A DNA stretch of 64,000 bases, taken from SZUA-265 sp965651905 (GTDB lineage Bacteria > Myxococcota_A > Polyangia > Polyangiales > Polyangiaceae). How positions within the stretch are numbered: position 1 is the stretch's first letter; each line of letters starts with the position of its first letter. Under the pieces are notes generated by a model. The model searched no databases, had not been told where the DNA came from, and saw nothing but the letters and a program-made list of their open reading frames with translations. Shown here one piece after another: positions 43,072 through 58,700 of the stretch. Where the stretch lies: contig CBFGUG010000005.1 in the NCBI GenBank assembly GCA_965651905.1, forward strand, positions 102,946 through 166,945, read 5' to 3'. Made by a program: the position numbers and the translations under genes.

Positions 43072-43764
43072 TCATTGCAGAATGCGGCGGGACTTGCGCT
43101 GCAAGACTTCGCCCTTGAAAATCCAAACCTTGACGCCGATGATCCCGTAGGTCGTACGAGCCTCCGCCAGGCCGAAGTCCACGTCCGCGCGCAAGGTGTG
43201 CAACGGAACGCGTCCTTCTCGGTACTTCTCGATGCGCCCCATCTCGGCACCGCCAAGACGTCCAGCGCAACGAATGCGAATGCCCTTGGCGCCAAACTTC
43301 ATGGCAGTACCAAGGGCCTTCTTCATGGCTCGGCGGAACGCGATGCGTCGCTCGAGCTGGGTGGCGATGTTTTCGGCGACGAGCTGCGCGTTGGTCTCAG
43401 CCTTGCGCACCTCTTGCACGTCGATGAACACCTCGTTCTTGGTGAACGACTGAACGCCAGCGAACTTCGCTTCACCTTTCGCGGCGCTATCGAGGTTGCC
43501 GATCTTGAGCGTCTCGATACCTTTGCCGCCCTTGCCGATCACCATGCCGGGTCGCGCCGTGAAGACGATGACCTTGACCTTGTTGGCGGCGCGCTCGACC
43601 TCGACGCTCGCTACGCTGGCGTTCGCCAAGTACGACTTGACCGCGCGCTTGATCCGCAGATCTTCGTGCAGCCAGTCGGCGTACTGATTCGACTCGTACC
43701 ACTTGCTGGTCCAGGTCTTGATGACACCAAGACGAAAACCATACGGATGCGTTTTCTGACCCAT
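43072..43764 (-). CDS. rpsC: 30S ribosomal protein S3
   Basis: 230 residues. MGQKTHPYGFRLGVIKTWTS, the KH-domain GMVIGKGGKGIETLK and the C-terminal GAKGIRIRCAGRLGGAEMGR are conserved. S3 lines the mRNA entry tunnel. Confidence 0.99.
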   Translation of the reverse strand: MGQKTHPYGFRLGVIKTWTSKWYESNQYADWLHEDLRIKRAVKSYLANASVASVEVERAANKVKVIVFTARPGMVIGKGGKGIETLKIGNLDSAAKGEAKFAGVQSFTKNEVFIDVQEVRKAETNAQLVAENIATQLERRIAFRRAMKKALGTAMKFGAKGIRIRCAGRLGGAEMGRIEKYREGRVPLHTLRADVDFGLAEARTTYGIIGVKVWIFKGEVLQRKSRRILQ

Positions 43765-43805
43765 CTTTGCTCCGAAATCCTAAGTCCTGACCGAGTACTG
43801 ACGAA

Positions 43806-44147
43806 TCAGTGCGCGTCCAACTCGATGTGGATGTGACTCGTGCCCTTGACGATGCGAGTGGCTCGGCCCATCGCACGTGGACGCCAGCGGCGCATGTGCT
43901 GGTTCGGCCCCTCGTCGACGGTAGCCTTGCTGATGAATAGCGATTCGACGTCCACCGCGCCGTCCTTGACCTGCGCGTTGGCGATCGCGCTCGCGATCAG
44001 CTTACGCACCTCGATCGCCCCAGCCTTTGGAGTGAACTCCAAGAGCTGCAATGCTTCAGCCGCATCACGGCCGCGGACCAAGCCAATGATGACTCGGGCT
44101 TTACGCGGACTGATCCGCTGAAATCTAGCTGTTGCTTTACTAATCAT
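43806..44147 (-). CDS. rplV: 50S ribosomal protein L22
   Basis: 113 residues. RISPRKARVIIGLVRGRDAA and the exit-tunnel loop region RRWRPRAMGRATRIVKGTSH identify L22. It is preceded by an unusually long structured spacer of 231 bp. Confidence 0.98.
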   Translation of the reverse strand: MISKATARFQRISPRKARVIIGLVRGRDAAEALQLLEFTPKAGAIEVRKLIASAIANAQVKDGAVDVESLFISKATVDEGPNQHMRRWRPRAMGRATRIVKGTSHIHIELDAH

Positions 44148-44222
44148 CCGACAGTTTCTCCGGTGAGACCCGCCGTCCCGGCACGCCTGGAGACCGTGCA
44201 GCCCAGGCGGCTGCCGAAGCGA

Positions 44223-44244
44223 GGCCGATGTTTTCGGCCTTTTT
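44223..44244 (+). terminator. intrinsic terminator shape on the antisense strand
   Basis: GGCCGA-TGTTT-TCGGCC followed by TTTTT on the plus strand, opposite to the ribosomal genes. It would stop antisense transcription entering from the left. Confidence 0.45.
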
Positions 44245-44276
44245 CGCCTCGGGCCGAGGCCGCCTACCGAAAAAGG
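44238..44276. repeat. nested inverted repeat in the rpsS-rplV spacer
   Basis: The outer arms CCTTTTTCG and CGAAAAAGG are perfect complements and enclose a smaller stem CCTCG-GGC-CGAGG. The 5' arm overlaps the antisense terminator stem, so the two folds are mutually exclusive on the plus strand. Confidence 0.6.
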
Positions 44277-44378
44277 TGGGTGCCCCGACGAAAAGGGAAC
44301 GGCTAACTAGCAGACCCCCAAAGGCCCCGCAAGCATCTTTGGGACCTTTGTAGGACTGTTCAGGGTGTCAGTGGTCGC

Positions 44379-44654
44379 TCAGCGGCCCTTCTTCTTGTCG
44401 CCCGCGTGACCGTTGAAGGTGCGCGTCGGGGCGAACTCGCCAAACTTGTGTCCAACCATGTTCTCGGAAACGAAAACCGGGACGAACTTGCGGCCGTTGT
44501 GAACCGCGAACGTGAGCCCGACCGCTTCCGGGAAGATGGTCGAGCGGCGCGACCAAGTCTTGATCGCCTTGCGTGAGTTTTCAGCGCGAGCCGCCACGAT
44601 CTTCGCTGCGAGGTGGCCGTCGATGAACGGCCCTTTCTTGATACTGCGTGCCAT
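44379..44654 (-). CDS. rpsS: 30S ribosomal protein S19
   Basis: 91 residues. MARSIKKGPFIDGHLAAKI, TWSRRSTIFPEAVGLTFAVH and VPVFVSENMVGHKFGEFAPT are the S19 pattern. Confidence 0.99.
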   Translation of the reverse strand: MARSIKKGPFIDGHLAAKIVAARAENSRKAIKTWSRRSTIFPEAVGLTFAVHNGRKFVPVFVSENMVGHKFGEFAPTRTFNGHAGDKKKGR

Positions 44655-44679
44655 AATTCTCGTCAGGTAAGAGGTTCGA

Positions 44680-45507
44680 TTACTTCTGTGTGCGGCGCTT
44701 GACGATCATGCCGTCGGTGCGCTTGTTGTGACGGGTCTTCTGACCCTTCGCGAGTTGGCCCCAAGGTGAACACGGGTGTCGACCACCGCTCGTGCGACCC
44801 TCACCACCACCCATCGGGTGATCGACGGGGTTCATGGTGACGCCGCGGTTGTGCGGACGTCGTCCGAGCCAGCGGCTGCGCCCAGCCTTGCCGAGTTTGA
44901 TGTTCTTGTGCTCGGGGTTCGACACCGTGCCGACCGTCGCGCGGCACTGCACGTGAATCTTGCGCACCTCGCCGCTCGGCAGCTTCACGAGAGCGTACTT
45001 GCCCTCTTTCGCCATGAGCTGAGCAGAGCCACCAGCTGAACGAACCAGCTGAGCGCCTTTGCCCTTACGCATCTCGACGTTGTGGATGGCGGTGCCAACG
45101 GGCATGGCGCTGAGCGGCATGCTGTTGCCAGGTCGGATGTCAGCCTTGCGGCTGGAGAGCACTTCCTGACCCACCGCGAGCCCGTCGGGTGCGATGATGT
45201 AGCGCTTCTCGCCGTCCGCGTAGTTGAGCAGCGCGATGCGAGCGGTACGATTGGGATCGTACTCGATCGTTGCTACCTTCGCTGGAACTCCGATCTTGTT
45301 GCGTTTCCAATCGATCACACGGTAGCGCTGCTTGTGACCACCGCCGCGAAAGCGAGTGGTGATGCGACCGTAGTTGTTACGGCCACCCGTCGCGCTCTGC
45401 TGTTCGACCAGCTGCTTGTGTGGACGGTCAGTGGTTACCTCGGCGAAGTCAGACGTGGAGTACTGCCTGCGGCCGTTCGAAGTGGGTCGGTGTACACGAA
45501 TGCCCAT
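44680..45507 (-). CDS. rplB: 50S ribosomal protein L2
   Basis: 275 residues. MGIRVHRPTSNGRRQYSTSD, NNYGRITTRFRGGGHKQRYR and the catalytic-site neighbour GVTMNPVDHPMGGGEGRTSG with its conserved histidine are present. L2 is needed for subunit joining and peptidyl transfer. Confidence 0.99.
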   Translation of the reverse strand: MGIRVHRPTSNGRRQYSTSDFAEVTTDRPHKQLVEQQSATGGRNNYGRITTRFRGGGHKQRYRVIDWKRNKIGVPAKVATIEYDPNRTARIALLNYADGEKRYIIAPDGLAVGQEVLSSRKADIRPGNSMPLSAMPVGTAIHNVEMRKGKGAQLVRSAGGSAQLMAKEGKYALVKLPSGEVRKIHVQCRATVGTVSNPEHKNIKLGKAGRSRWLGRRPHNRGVTMNPVDHPMGGGEGRTSGGRHPCSPWGQLAKGQKTRHNKRTDGMIVKRRTQK

Positions 45508-45509
45508 TG

Positions 45510-45821
45510 TTATTCCTCCGCCTCGTCGTCGCTGGACTCATCGAAGAACTGAATGTCATCGCCTTCTTGCAGCGTGACGATCGCCTTCTTCCAGTTCGGA
45601 CGACGAATGCTCTTACGGCCCAGGCGCTTTTCCTTGCCGCGCTGAATCAACGTGTTTACGTCCGTGACCTTGACGTCGAACAGCTCTTCGACCGCGTCGC
45701 GGATCTGGATCTTGTTTGCCTTGCGACTCACCTCGAAGACGATCTGATTCGCCTCCATGCGCAGTCGCGCTGCCTTTTCGGTCATCCCGATTGGGCGCCG
45801 AATGATTTCTTCAGGTCTCAT
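45510..45821 (-). CDS. rplW: 50S ribosomal protein L23 with acidic tail
   Basis: 103 residues. The core (IIRRPIGMTEKAARLRMEAN, VKVTDVNTLIQRGKEKRLGR) is normal L23, docking site for trigger factor and SRP at the tunnel exit. The last 17 residues (GDDIQFFDESSDDEAEE) are an unusual acidic extension. It overlaps rplD by four bases. Confidence 0.97.
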   Translation of the reverse strand: MRPEEIIRRPIGMTEKAARLRMEANQIVFEVSRKANKIQIRDAVEELFDVKVTDVNTLIQRGKEKRLGRKSIRRPNWKKAIVTLQEGDDIQFFDESSDDEAEE

Positions 45822-46453
45822 GCTCGTCCTCCGCTACAGCGCGCCTCGATGGCCTTGGCTGCTTGCTTGGAGACGATCAGGTGATCGTGTCGCAGCAAGT
45901 CGTAAACGTTGACGCCTTCTGGGGGTAGGAATTGGTTGCTAGGCAGGTTGCGGATCGACAGGCGCAACTTGTCGTTGCTCTTGTCGTCGACGACCAGCGT
46001 CTTGGCGGGAGCTTCTAGCTTCGCCAACACGCTGATCAATCCCTTGGTCTTGATCTCCGGCAGGTCGATGCTGTCGACCACCGTCAGTCGCCCCTCCTTG
46101 AGGAGCAAACTCAGCGCACCACGCAGTGCGCTCAAACGAACCTTGCGCGGTGGGCGGTAGCTGAAGTCCTGGGGCTTCGGGGGATGCGCTCGTCCGCCAC
46201 CCACGAAGATGGGGGCACGGATGTTTCCGTGACGCGCGTTACCCGTGCCTTTCTGCTTGTAGATCTTGTTGCTGGAGCCTTTGACTGCAGCACGCTCTTT
46301 GCCGGCCTTGGTGCCCTGGCGGCGCGAAGCCAACTGAGCAACCACGACTTCGTGGAACAGGTGTTCCTTGACCTCGGCTCCGAAGACGTCCTCGGCGAGC
46401 TCTAGTTCGCCGACCTTCTTACGGTCCAAATCGAATACATCAACTTTGGGCAT
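45818..46453 (-). CDS. rplD: 50S ribosomal protein L4
   Basis: 211 residues. The tunnel loop (KIYKQKGTGNARHGNIRAPI, FVGGGRAHPPKPQDFSYRPP) and ALRGALSLLLKEGRLTVVDS are typical. In E. coli L4 represses the S10 operon. It starts only nine bases after the rpsJ stop, so no rplC lies between them. Confidence 0.98.
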   Translation of the reverse strand: MPKVDVFDLDRKKVGELELAEDVFGAEVKEHLFHEVVVAQLASRRQGTKAGKERAAVKGSSNKIYKQKGTGNARHGNIRAPIFVGGGRAHPPKPQDFSYRPPRKVRLSALRGALSLLLKEGRLTVVDSIDLPEIKTKGLISVLAKLEAPAKTLVVDDKSNDKLRLSIRNLPSNQFLPPEGVNVYDLLRHDHLIVSKQAAKAIEARCSGGRA

Positions 46454-46462
46454 CGACGACTC

Positions 46463-46774
46463 CTAGCTCTTGATCTCGACGTCGACGCCAGCTGACAAGT
46501 CCAGCTTCATCAACGCGTCCAGCGTCTGGGGGGTGGGCTCGAGGATGTCGATCACGCGCTTGTGAGTGCGCACCTCGAACTGCTCACGCGACTTCTTGTC
46601 GACGTGCGGGCCACGCAACACGGTGTAGCGGCGAATGCCCGTGGGAAGAGGAATGGGGCCGGCAACGCGGGCGCCCGTTCGCCGAGCGGTCTCGACGATG
46701 TCGCTGGTCGACTTGTCGAGCAGCTGATGATCGAAGGCACGAAGCCGGATTCTGATCTTGGTAGTGTCTGCCAT
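46463..46774 (-). CDS. rpsJ: 30S ribosomal protein S10 (NusE)
   Basis: 103 residues beginning MADTTKIRIRLRAFDHQLLD. GPIPLPTGIRRYTVLRGPHV and FEVRTHKRVIDILEPTPQTL are conserved. Besides its ribosomal role it binds NusB/NusG in antitermination. The start at 46774 is four bases after the tuf stop; upstream in-frame codons lie inside tuf. Confidence 0.98.
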   Translation of the reverse strand: MADTTKIRIRLRAFDHQLLDKSTSDIVETARRTGARVAGPIPLPTGIRRYTVLRGPHVDKKSREQFEVRTHKRVIDILEPTPQTLDALMKLDLSAGVDVEIKS

Positions 46775-46778
46775 TTGC

Positions 46779-47969
<1,191 letters not shown>

Positions 47970-48023
47970 TTTTCGATATTCCTCGGTCTAATTGGATCAG
48001 GTCGACGCTGACTAGCTGTTGGC

Positions 48024-50138
<2,115 letters not shown>

Positions 50139-50196
50139 GGGACATCTCGGGGGGAGCTGGTGCAGTGCGTAAATTCGACGGACGCTAGATACAAGA

Positions 50197-50257
50197 AATC
50201 CCCTCCGGGCCTCGGCCTCTCGAATTTTCGAGGGCGCTTAGTTTCCGGAAGGGGATT
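50197..50257. repeat. long nested hairpin in the rpsG-fusA spacer
   Basis: The arms AATCCCCTCCGG (50197-50208) and CCGGAAGGGGATT (50245-50257) pair over twelve bases with a single bulge. A second stem CTCGAA / TTCGAG (50219-50232) sits inside. On the transcribed strand it is followed by UUUCUUGUAU, so it may be a partial terminator or an RNase site in the 271-bp gap. The remainder of the gap (50258-50409) shows no gene. Confidence 0.6.
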
Positions 50258-50409
50258 CGGGGTACGACAAGCGCCAGCGCGAGCTGGACTTTCGTGATGG
50301 GCGGTCGGCGCTGTTGCGCGATGCCGCCCTGGTCTTTCGTAACCCGAGCCTATGTCGTCTGATTCATGCTCTGCGCGTTCTCCTAGCTAAACGTTCGGCT
50401 CGGGGGGCT

Positions 50410-50880
50410 TCACCAGCGGTAGTGGGCGAACGCCTTGTTGGCGTCGGCCATGCGGTGCGTGTCGTCCTTCTTCTTGACGGCGCCACCGCGGTTCTGCGAG
50501 GCGTCGACGAACTCTGCTGCTAGACGTTCACGCATCGTCTTCTCGCCGCGACCGCGTGAGAACTGCACGAGCCAACGCATGGCGAGTGCAACACGACGCT
50601 CGGGGCGAACCTCGACGGGCACCTGGTAGTTCGCACCACCAACGCGACGGCTCTTGACCTCGAGCTTCGGCTTGACGTTGTCGAGCGCCTTGCGGAACAC
50701 CTCGACGGGGTCCTCCTTGAAGCGCTGATTGATGATGTCGAACGCGCCGTAGAGGATGCCTTCGGCGGTGCTCTTCTTGCCGTGCATCATCAGAGCGTTC
50801 ATGAACTTGGCGACCATCTTGTCTCGGTAGACGGGGTCTGGAGTGATCTTGCGTTTTGGTACTTCGCGACGACGGGGCAT
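50410..50880 (-). CDS. rpsG: 30S ribosomal protein S7
   Basis: 156 residues from MPRRREVPKRKITPDPVYRD. KFMNALMMHGKKSTAEGILY, ALDNVKPKLEVKSRRVGGAN and the C-terminal HRMADANKAFAHYRW are conserved. S7 nucleates the small-subunit head. The upstream extension in the same frame lies inside rpsL and is not used. Confidence 0.98.
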   Translation of the reverse strand: MPRRREVPKRKITPDPVYRDKMVAKFMNALMMHGKKSTAEGILYGAFDIINQRFKEDPVEVFRKALDNVKPKLEVKSRRVGGANYQVPVEVRPERRVALAMRWLVQFSRGRGEKTMRERLAAEFVDASQNRGGAVKKKDDTHRMADANKAFAHYRW

Positions 50881-50914
50881 ATCGATGGTCCTCGGATTGC
50901 GAGAAAAGTGACGC

Positions 50915-51313
50915 TCAAGCCTTGGGGCGCTTAACGCCGTACTTGGAGCGCTTGCGGTTGCGGTTTGCCTTGTTCGTCGACGACGGACCAATGGCGCCCG
51001 AAGCGTCGTGCGGTCCGCGAATGACGTGATAACGCACACCGGGTAGGTCCTTGACACGACCGCCGCGGATCAGCACCACACTGTGCTCTTGCAGGTTGTG
51101 TCCCTCACCACCGATGTAGCTCGTGACTTCCATCTGGTTGGTGAGGCGAACGCGGCACACCTTACGGAGTGCAGAGTTCGGCTTCTTCGGGGTCGTGGTG
51201 TACACGCGTGTACAGACGCCGCGCTTGGCCGGACAGGCCTTGAGCGCAGGGGACGCCGTCTTTTCCTTGATGGCCTTACGACCCTTGCGAATGAGCTGCT
51301 GAATAGTGGGCAT
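50915..51313 (-). CDS. rpsL: 30S ribosomal protein S12
   Basis: 132 residues. MPTIQQLIRKGRKAIKEKTA and VYTTTPKKPNSALRKVCRVR mark S12. Lys43 and Lys88 (precursor numbering), where streptomycin resistance changes occur, are the wild-type residues. It begins the str block and has its own promoter just upstream. Confidence 0.99.
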   Translation of the reverse strand: MPTIQQLIRKGRKAIKEKTASPALKACPAKRGVCTRVYTTTPKKPNSALRKVCRVRLTNQMEVTSYIGGEGHNLQEHSVVLIRGGRVKDLPGVRYHVIRGPHDASGAIGPSSTNKANRNRKRSKYGVKRPKA

Positions 51314-51343
51314 ATTTCGGGACCCCTAGATTCGGGGTGGTGG

Positions 51344-51371
51344 AGGGTAGCGATCGGCCGCTCCTTGTCAA
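51344..51371 (-). promoter_or_regulatory. sigma-70-type promoter of the str block
   Basis: On the minus strand, a perfect -35 box TTGACA (51366-51371) and a -10-like TACCCT (51344-51349) are separated by 16 bases, 31 bases before the rpsL start codon. The -10 match is moderate (four of six). Confidence 0.6.
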
Positions 51372-51495
51372 GGCTGGCCGTCAAAATCGTAACTTGGGCC
51401 TCGCTCGGTGCGGATGGCAGCGCCGAGGCGTGCCGTTTGTTCAGTTTTTCTGGGAGCGAAGAAGAGCCGCGCTCTAAGGAAGTGGGAACTGTGAT

Positions 51496-51527
51496 GCGCT
51501 GCCGAGCCCACAAGAGCTCGACAGCGC
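51496..51527 (-). terminator. hairpin behind rpoC
   Basis: GCGCTGTCGAGC and GCTCGGCAGCGC form a twelve-pair stem with one G-U and an eight-base loop, beginning eight bases past the rpoC stop. There is no U-tract, so it may be a factor-assisted terminator separating rpoBC from the str block. Confidence 0.6.
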
Positions 51528-51534
51528 TCAGGCG

Positions 51535-55776
<4,242 letters not shown>

Positions 55777-55782
55777 AACTTC

Positions 55783-58700
55783 TCATTCCTCCGCTGCAGG
55801 AGCATCCGCTGACTCGACGAGTTCGACGTTGAGACACAGCGACTGCAGTTCTTTGATCAACACGTTGAAGCTTTCGGGGAGACCTGCCTCGAGGGTGTAG
55901 TCACCCTTGACGATGGCCTCGTACATTCTGGTGCGGCCCTGCACGTCGTCGCTCTTGACGGTCAAGAACTCTTGCAGTGCGTGAGCTGCGCCGTAGGCCT
56001 CCATTGCCCAAACTTCCATCTCGCCGAGACGCTGGCCACCGAACTGGGCCTTGCCGCCGAGAGGCTGCTGGGTAACGAGCGAGTAGGGACCGATCGAACG
56101 AGCGTGAATCTTGTCGTCGACCAAGTGGTGAAGTTTGAGCACGTACATCACGCCCACCGTCACGTCTTGATCGAACGGCTCGCCCGTGCGGCCATCGAAT
56201 AGGATCGTCTGCCCGCGACGCTCCAGTTCGGCGGTCTCGAGCGCATTCTTGATGTGCGACTCGTTGGCACCGTCGAACACGGGGGTAGCGAAGAAACAAC
56301 CCGCCTTCATCTTGCGCGCCAGCGCGAAGGTCTCGTCGTCGCCGAGTCCATCGAGCAGCTTGGCGATGCGCGGGTCATCGGGCAGCGACTTGGCGATCTG
56401 AGCGCGAATCTTCTCGCCCGAGAACTTCTCCTCGAGCATGTGATGCACTCGGCGACCGAGGTTCAGAGCGCCCCAACCCAAGTGGGTTTCGAGGATCTGC
56501 CCCACGTTCATACGACTCGGCACGCCGAGTGGGTTGAGTACGACGTCGACGGGCGTTCCGTCCGCCAAGTAAGGCAGATCTTCCTCGGGCAGAATGCGGC
56601 TGACCACACCCTTGTTACCGTGGCGTCCAGCCATCTTGTCGCCGACCTGCAGCTTGCGCTTGATGGCGATGTAAACCTTCACCATCTTGATCACGCCTGG
56701 GGGCAGCTCGTCACCCTTGCTCAAGCGGTCGATCTTGTCGCGGAAGTGCTCTTCGCGGCTGCGCACGAGCTCCTCCAGATCGTGCAGCAGTTGCTGGACC
56801 TTGTCGGTGTCGGTGTCGACTGCGATTTCGCCCCAGTACTTGCGCGGAACGGGTTCGAGCACCGCGTCGGAAAGGGCAACGCCCGTTTCGAGCAGAACCT
56901 CTCCGCGGTCGTTGACCAGCTTGGCCGTCGTCTTCTGACCGCGAAGGAGCTCACGGATCCTGCGATAGAACGAGTCTCGCAGAATGCTGACCTCCTCGTC
57001 GCGTGTTCGCTCGAGGCGCGCACGCTCCTGGTCTTCGATCGCCCGAGCACGTTCGTCCTGCTCCGTCCCCTTGCGCGAAAAGATGCGCGCGTCGGTCACG
57101 ATGCCGCTCACGCCCGGCGGAACCTTGAGTGAGCTGTCGCGAACGTCGCCGGCCTTTTCGCCGAAGATGGCGCGCAGCAGCTTCTCCTCGGGCGAAAGCT
57201 GGCTTTCACCCTTCGGGGTGATCTTGCCGACGAGGATATCGCCAGGCTTGACCTCAGCCCCGATGCGAACGACGCCTGCTTCGTCCAGGTCCTTGAGTGC
57301 CTCTTCGCCCACGTTGGGAATGTCGCGGGTGACTTCTTCCTTGCCGAGCTTGGTGTCTCGCGCGATGCACTCGAACTCTTCGATGTGCACGGAGGTGTAG
57401 ACGTCCTCCTTGACGATACGCTCGCTGATCAGGATGGAGTCTTCGAAGTTGTACCCCTGCCAGGGCATGAACGCGACGACCACGTTGCGGCCGAGAGCGA
57501 TCTCACCCATGTCGCAAGCAGGACCGTCGGCTAGCACGTCACCAGCTTCCACTCGTTCACCTGGGCGCACGATTGGCTTCTGGTTGTAGCAGGTGCTCTG
57601 ATTGGAGCGCTGGAACTTCATCATTGGATAGATGTCCGGCACTTCCGAGCCCTCGCCGGGATCGGGACGCACGACGATGCGCGTCGCATCCACGCTCTCG
57701 ACCGTACCCGTGCGGCGCGCGACCGCACACACACCCGAGTCGACCGCAACGCGGCGCTCCATACCCGTACCGACTAGCGGTGCCTCGGTACGGATCAGTG
57801 GAACAGCTTGACGCTGCATGTTGGCGCCCATGAGCGCGCGGTTTGCGTCATCGTGCTCCAAGAAGGGCACGAGCGCTGCAGCCACGCTCACCATCTGGTT
57901 GGGCGCCACGTCGATCATCTGGATCTGGTCGGCAGCAACCATGCGGTAGTCGCCGTTGTAGCGAGCACTCACGAGGCCGTCGGTCAGCTGCTGATTCTCG
58001 ATGGTCGAGGTCGCCATGGCGATGAACTTGCCCTCTTCTTCGAGCGCGGAGAACCAACGCACGGAGCTGTCGACCTGAGCTTCCTTGACCTGACGGTAAG
58101 GCGTCTCGACGAAGCCGTGCTCATTGACACGAGCAAACGTGGAGAGCGACGCAATCAAGCCGATGTTCGGACCTTCAGGCGTCTCGATCGGGCAGATTCG
58201 ACCGTAGTGCGTCGCGTGAACGTCGCGCACCTCGAACCCTGCGCGCTCACGCGTCAACCCACCTGGGCCGAGTGCAGACAGGCGTCGCTTGTGGGTCACC
58301 TCGGAGAGCGGGTTCGTCTGATCCATGAACTGCGACAGCTGAGAGCTGCCGAAGTACTCCTTGACCACGGCGCCCACAGGCTTGGCGTTGATCAAGTCGT
58401 GAGGCATCAGGGTGTCGATCTCTTGCGACACACTCATGCGCTCCTTGATCGCGCGAGCCATGCGCACCAACCCAATGCGGTACTGCACCTCCATCAGCTC
58501 ACCCACGGCGCGCACACGGCGGTTGCCGAGATGGTCGATGTCGTCGACCGATCCGTGACCGTTCTTGAGCGAGAGCAGGTGGCGCAGCGTGTGCAGGATG
58601 TCCTCACGCGTGAGGCACGTCTGATCGAGCGCGGGTTGCTCCTCGGGCGCGACGTCGCGGTAGAACTTGTAGTTCAACTTCAAGCGACCGACCGCTGACA

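Larger units (their letters stand above)
44148..44378. other. 231-bp structured spacer inside the S10 operon
   Basis: No coding frame is supported. On the transcribed strand it can form several hairpins: 44319-44350 (CAAAGGUCCC / GGGGCCUUUG, ten pairs with one G-U), 44238-44276 and 44223-44239. rpsS and rplV are normally separated by only a few dozen bases. It may hold an internal promoter, an attenuator or a protein-binding leader for the rplV-rpsC section. Confidence 0.6.

Noticed and set aside
46454..46462. Possibility that rplC was merely missed by short length or frameshift
   Set aside because: There are only nine bases between the rpsJ stop and the rplD ATG, and neither neighbour is extended, so no remnant can be hidden here.
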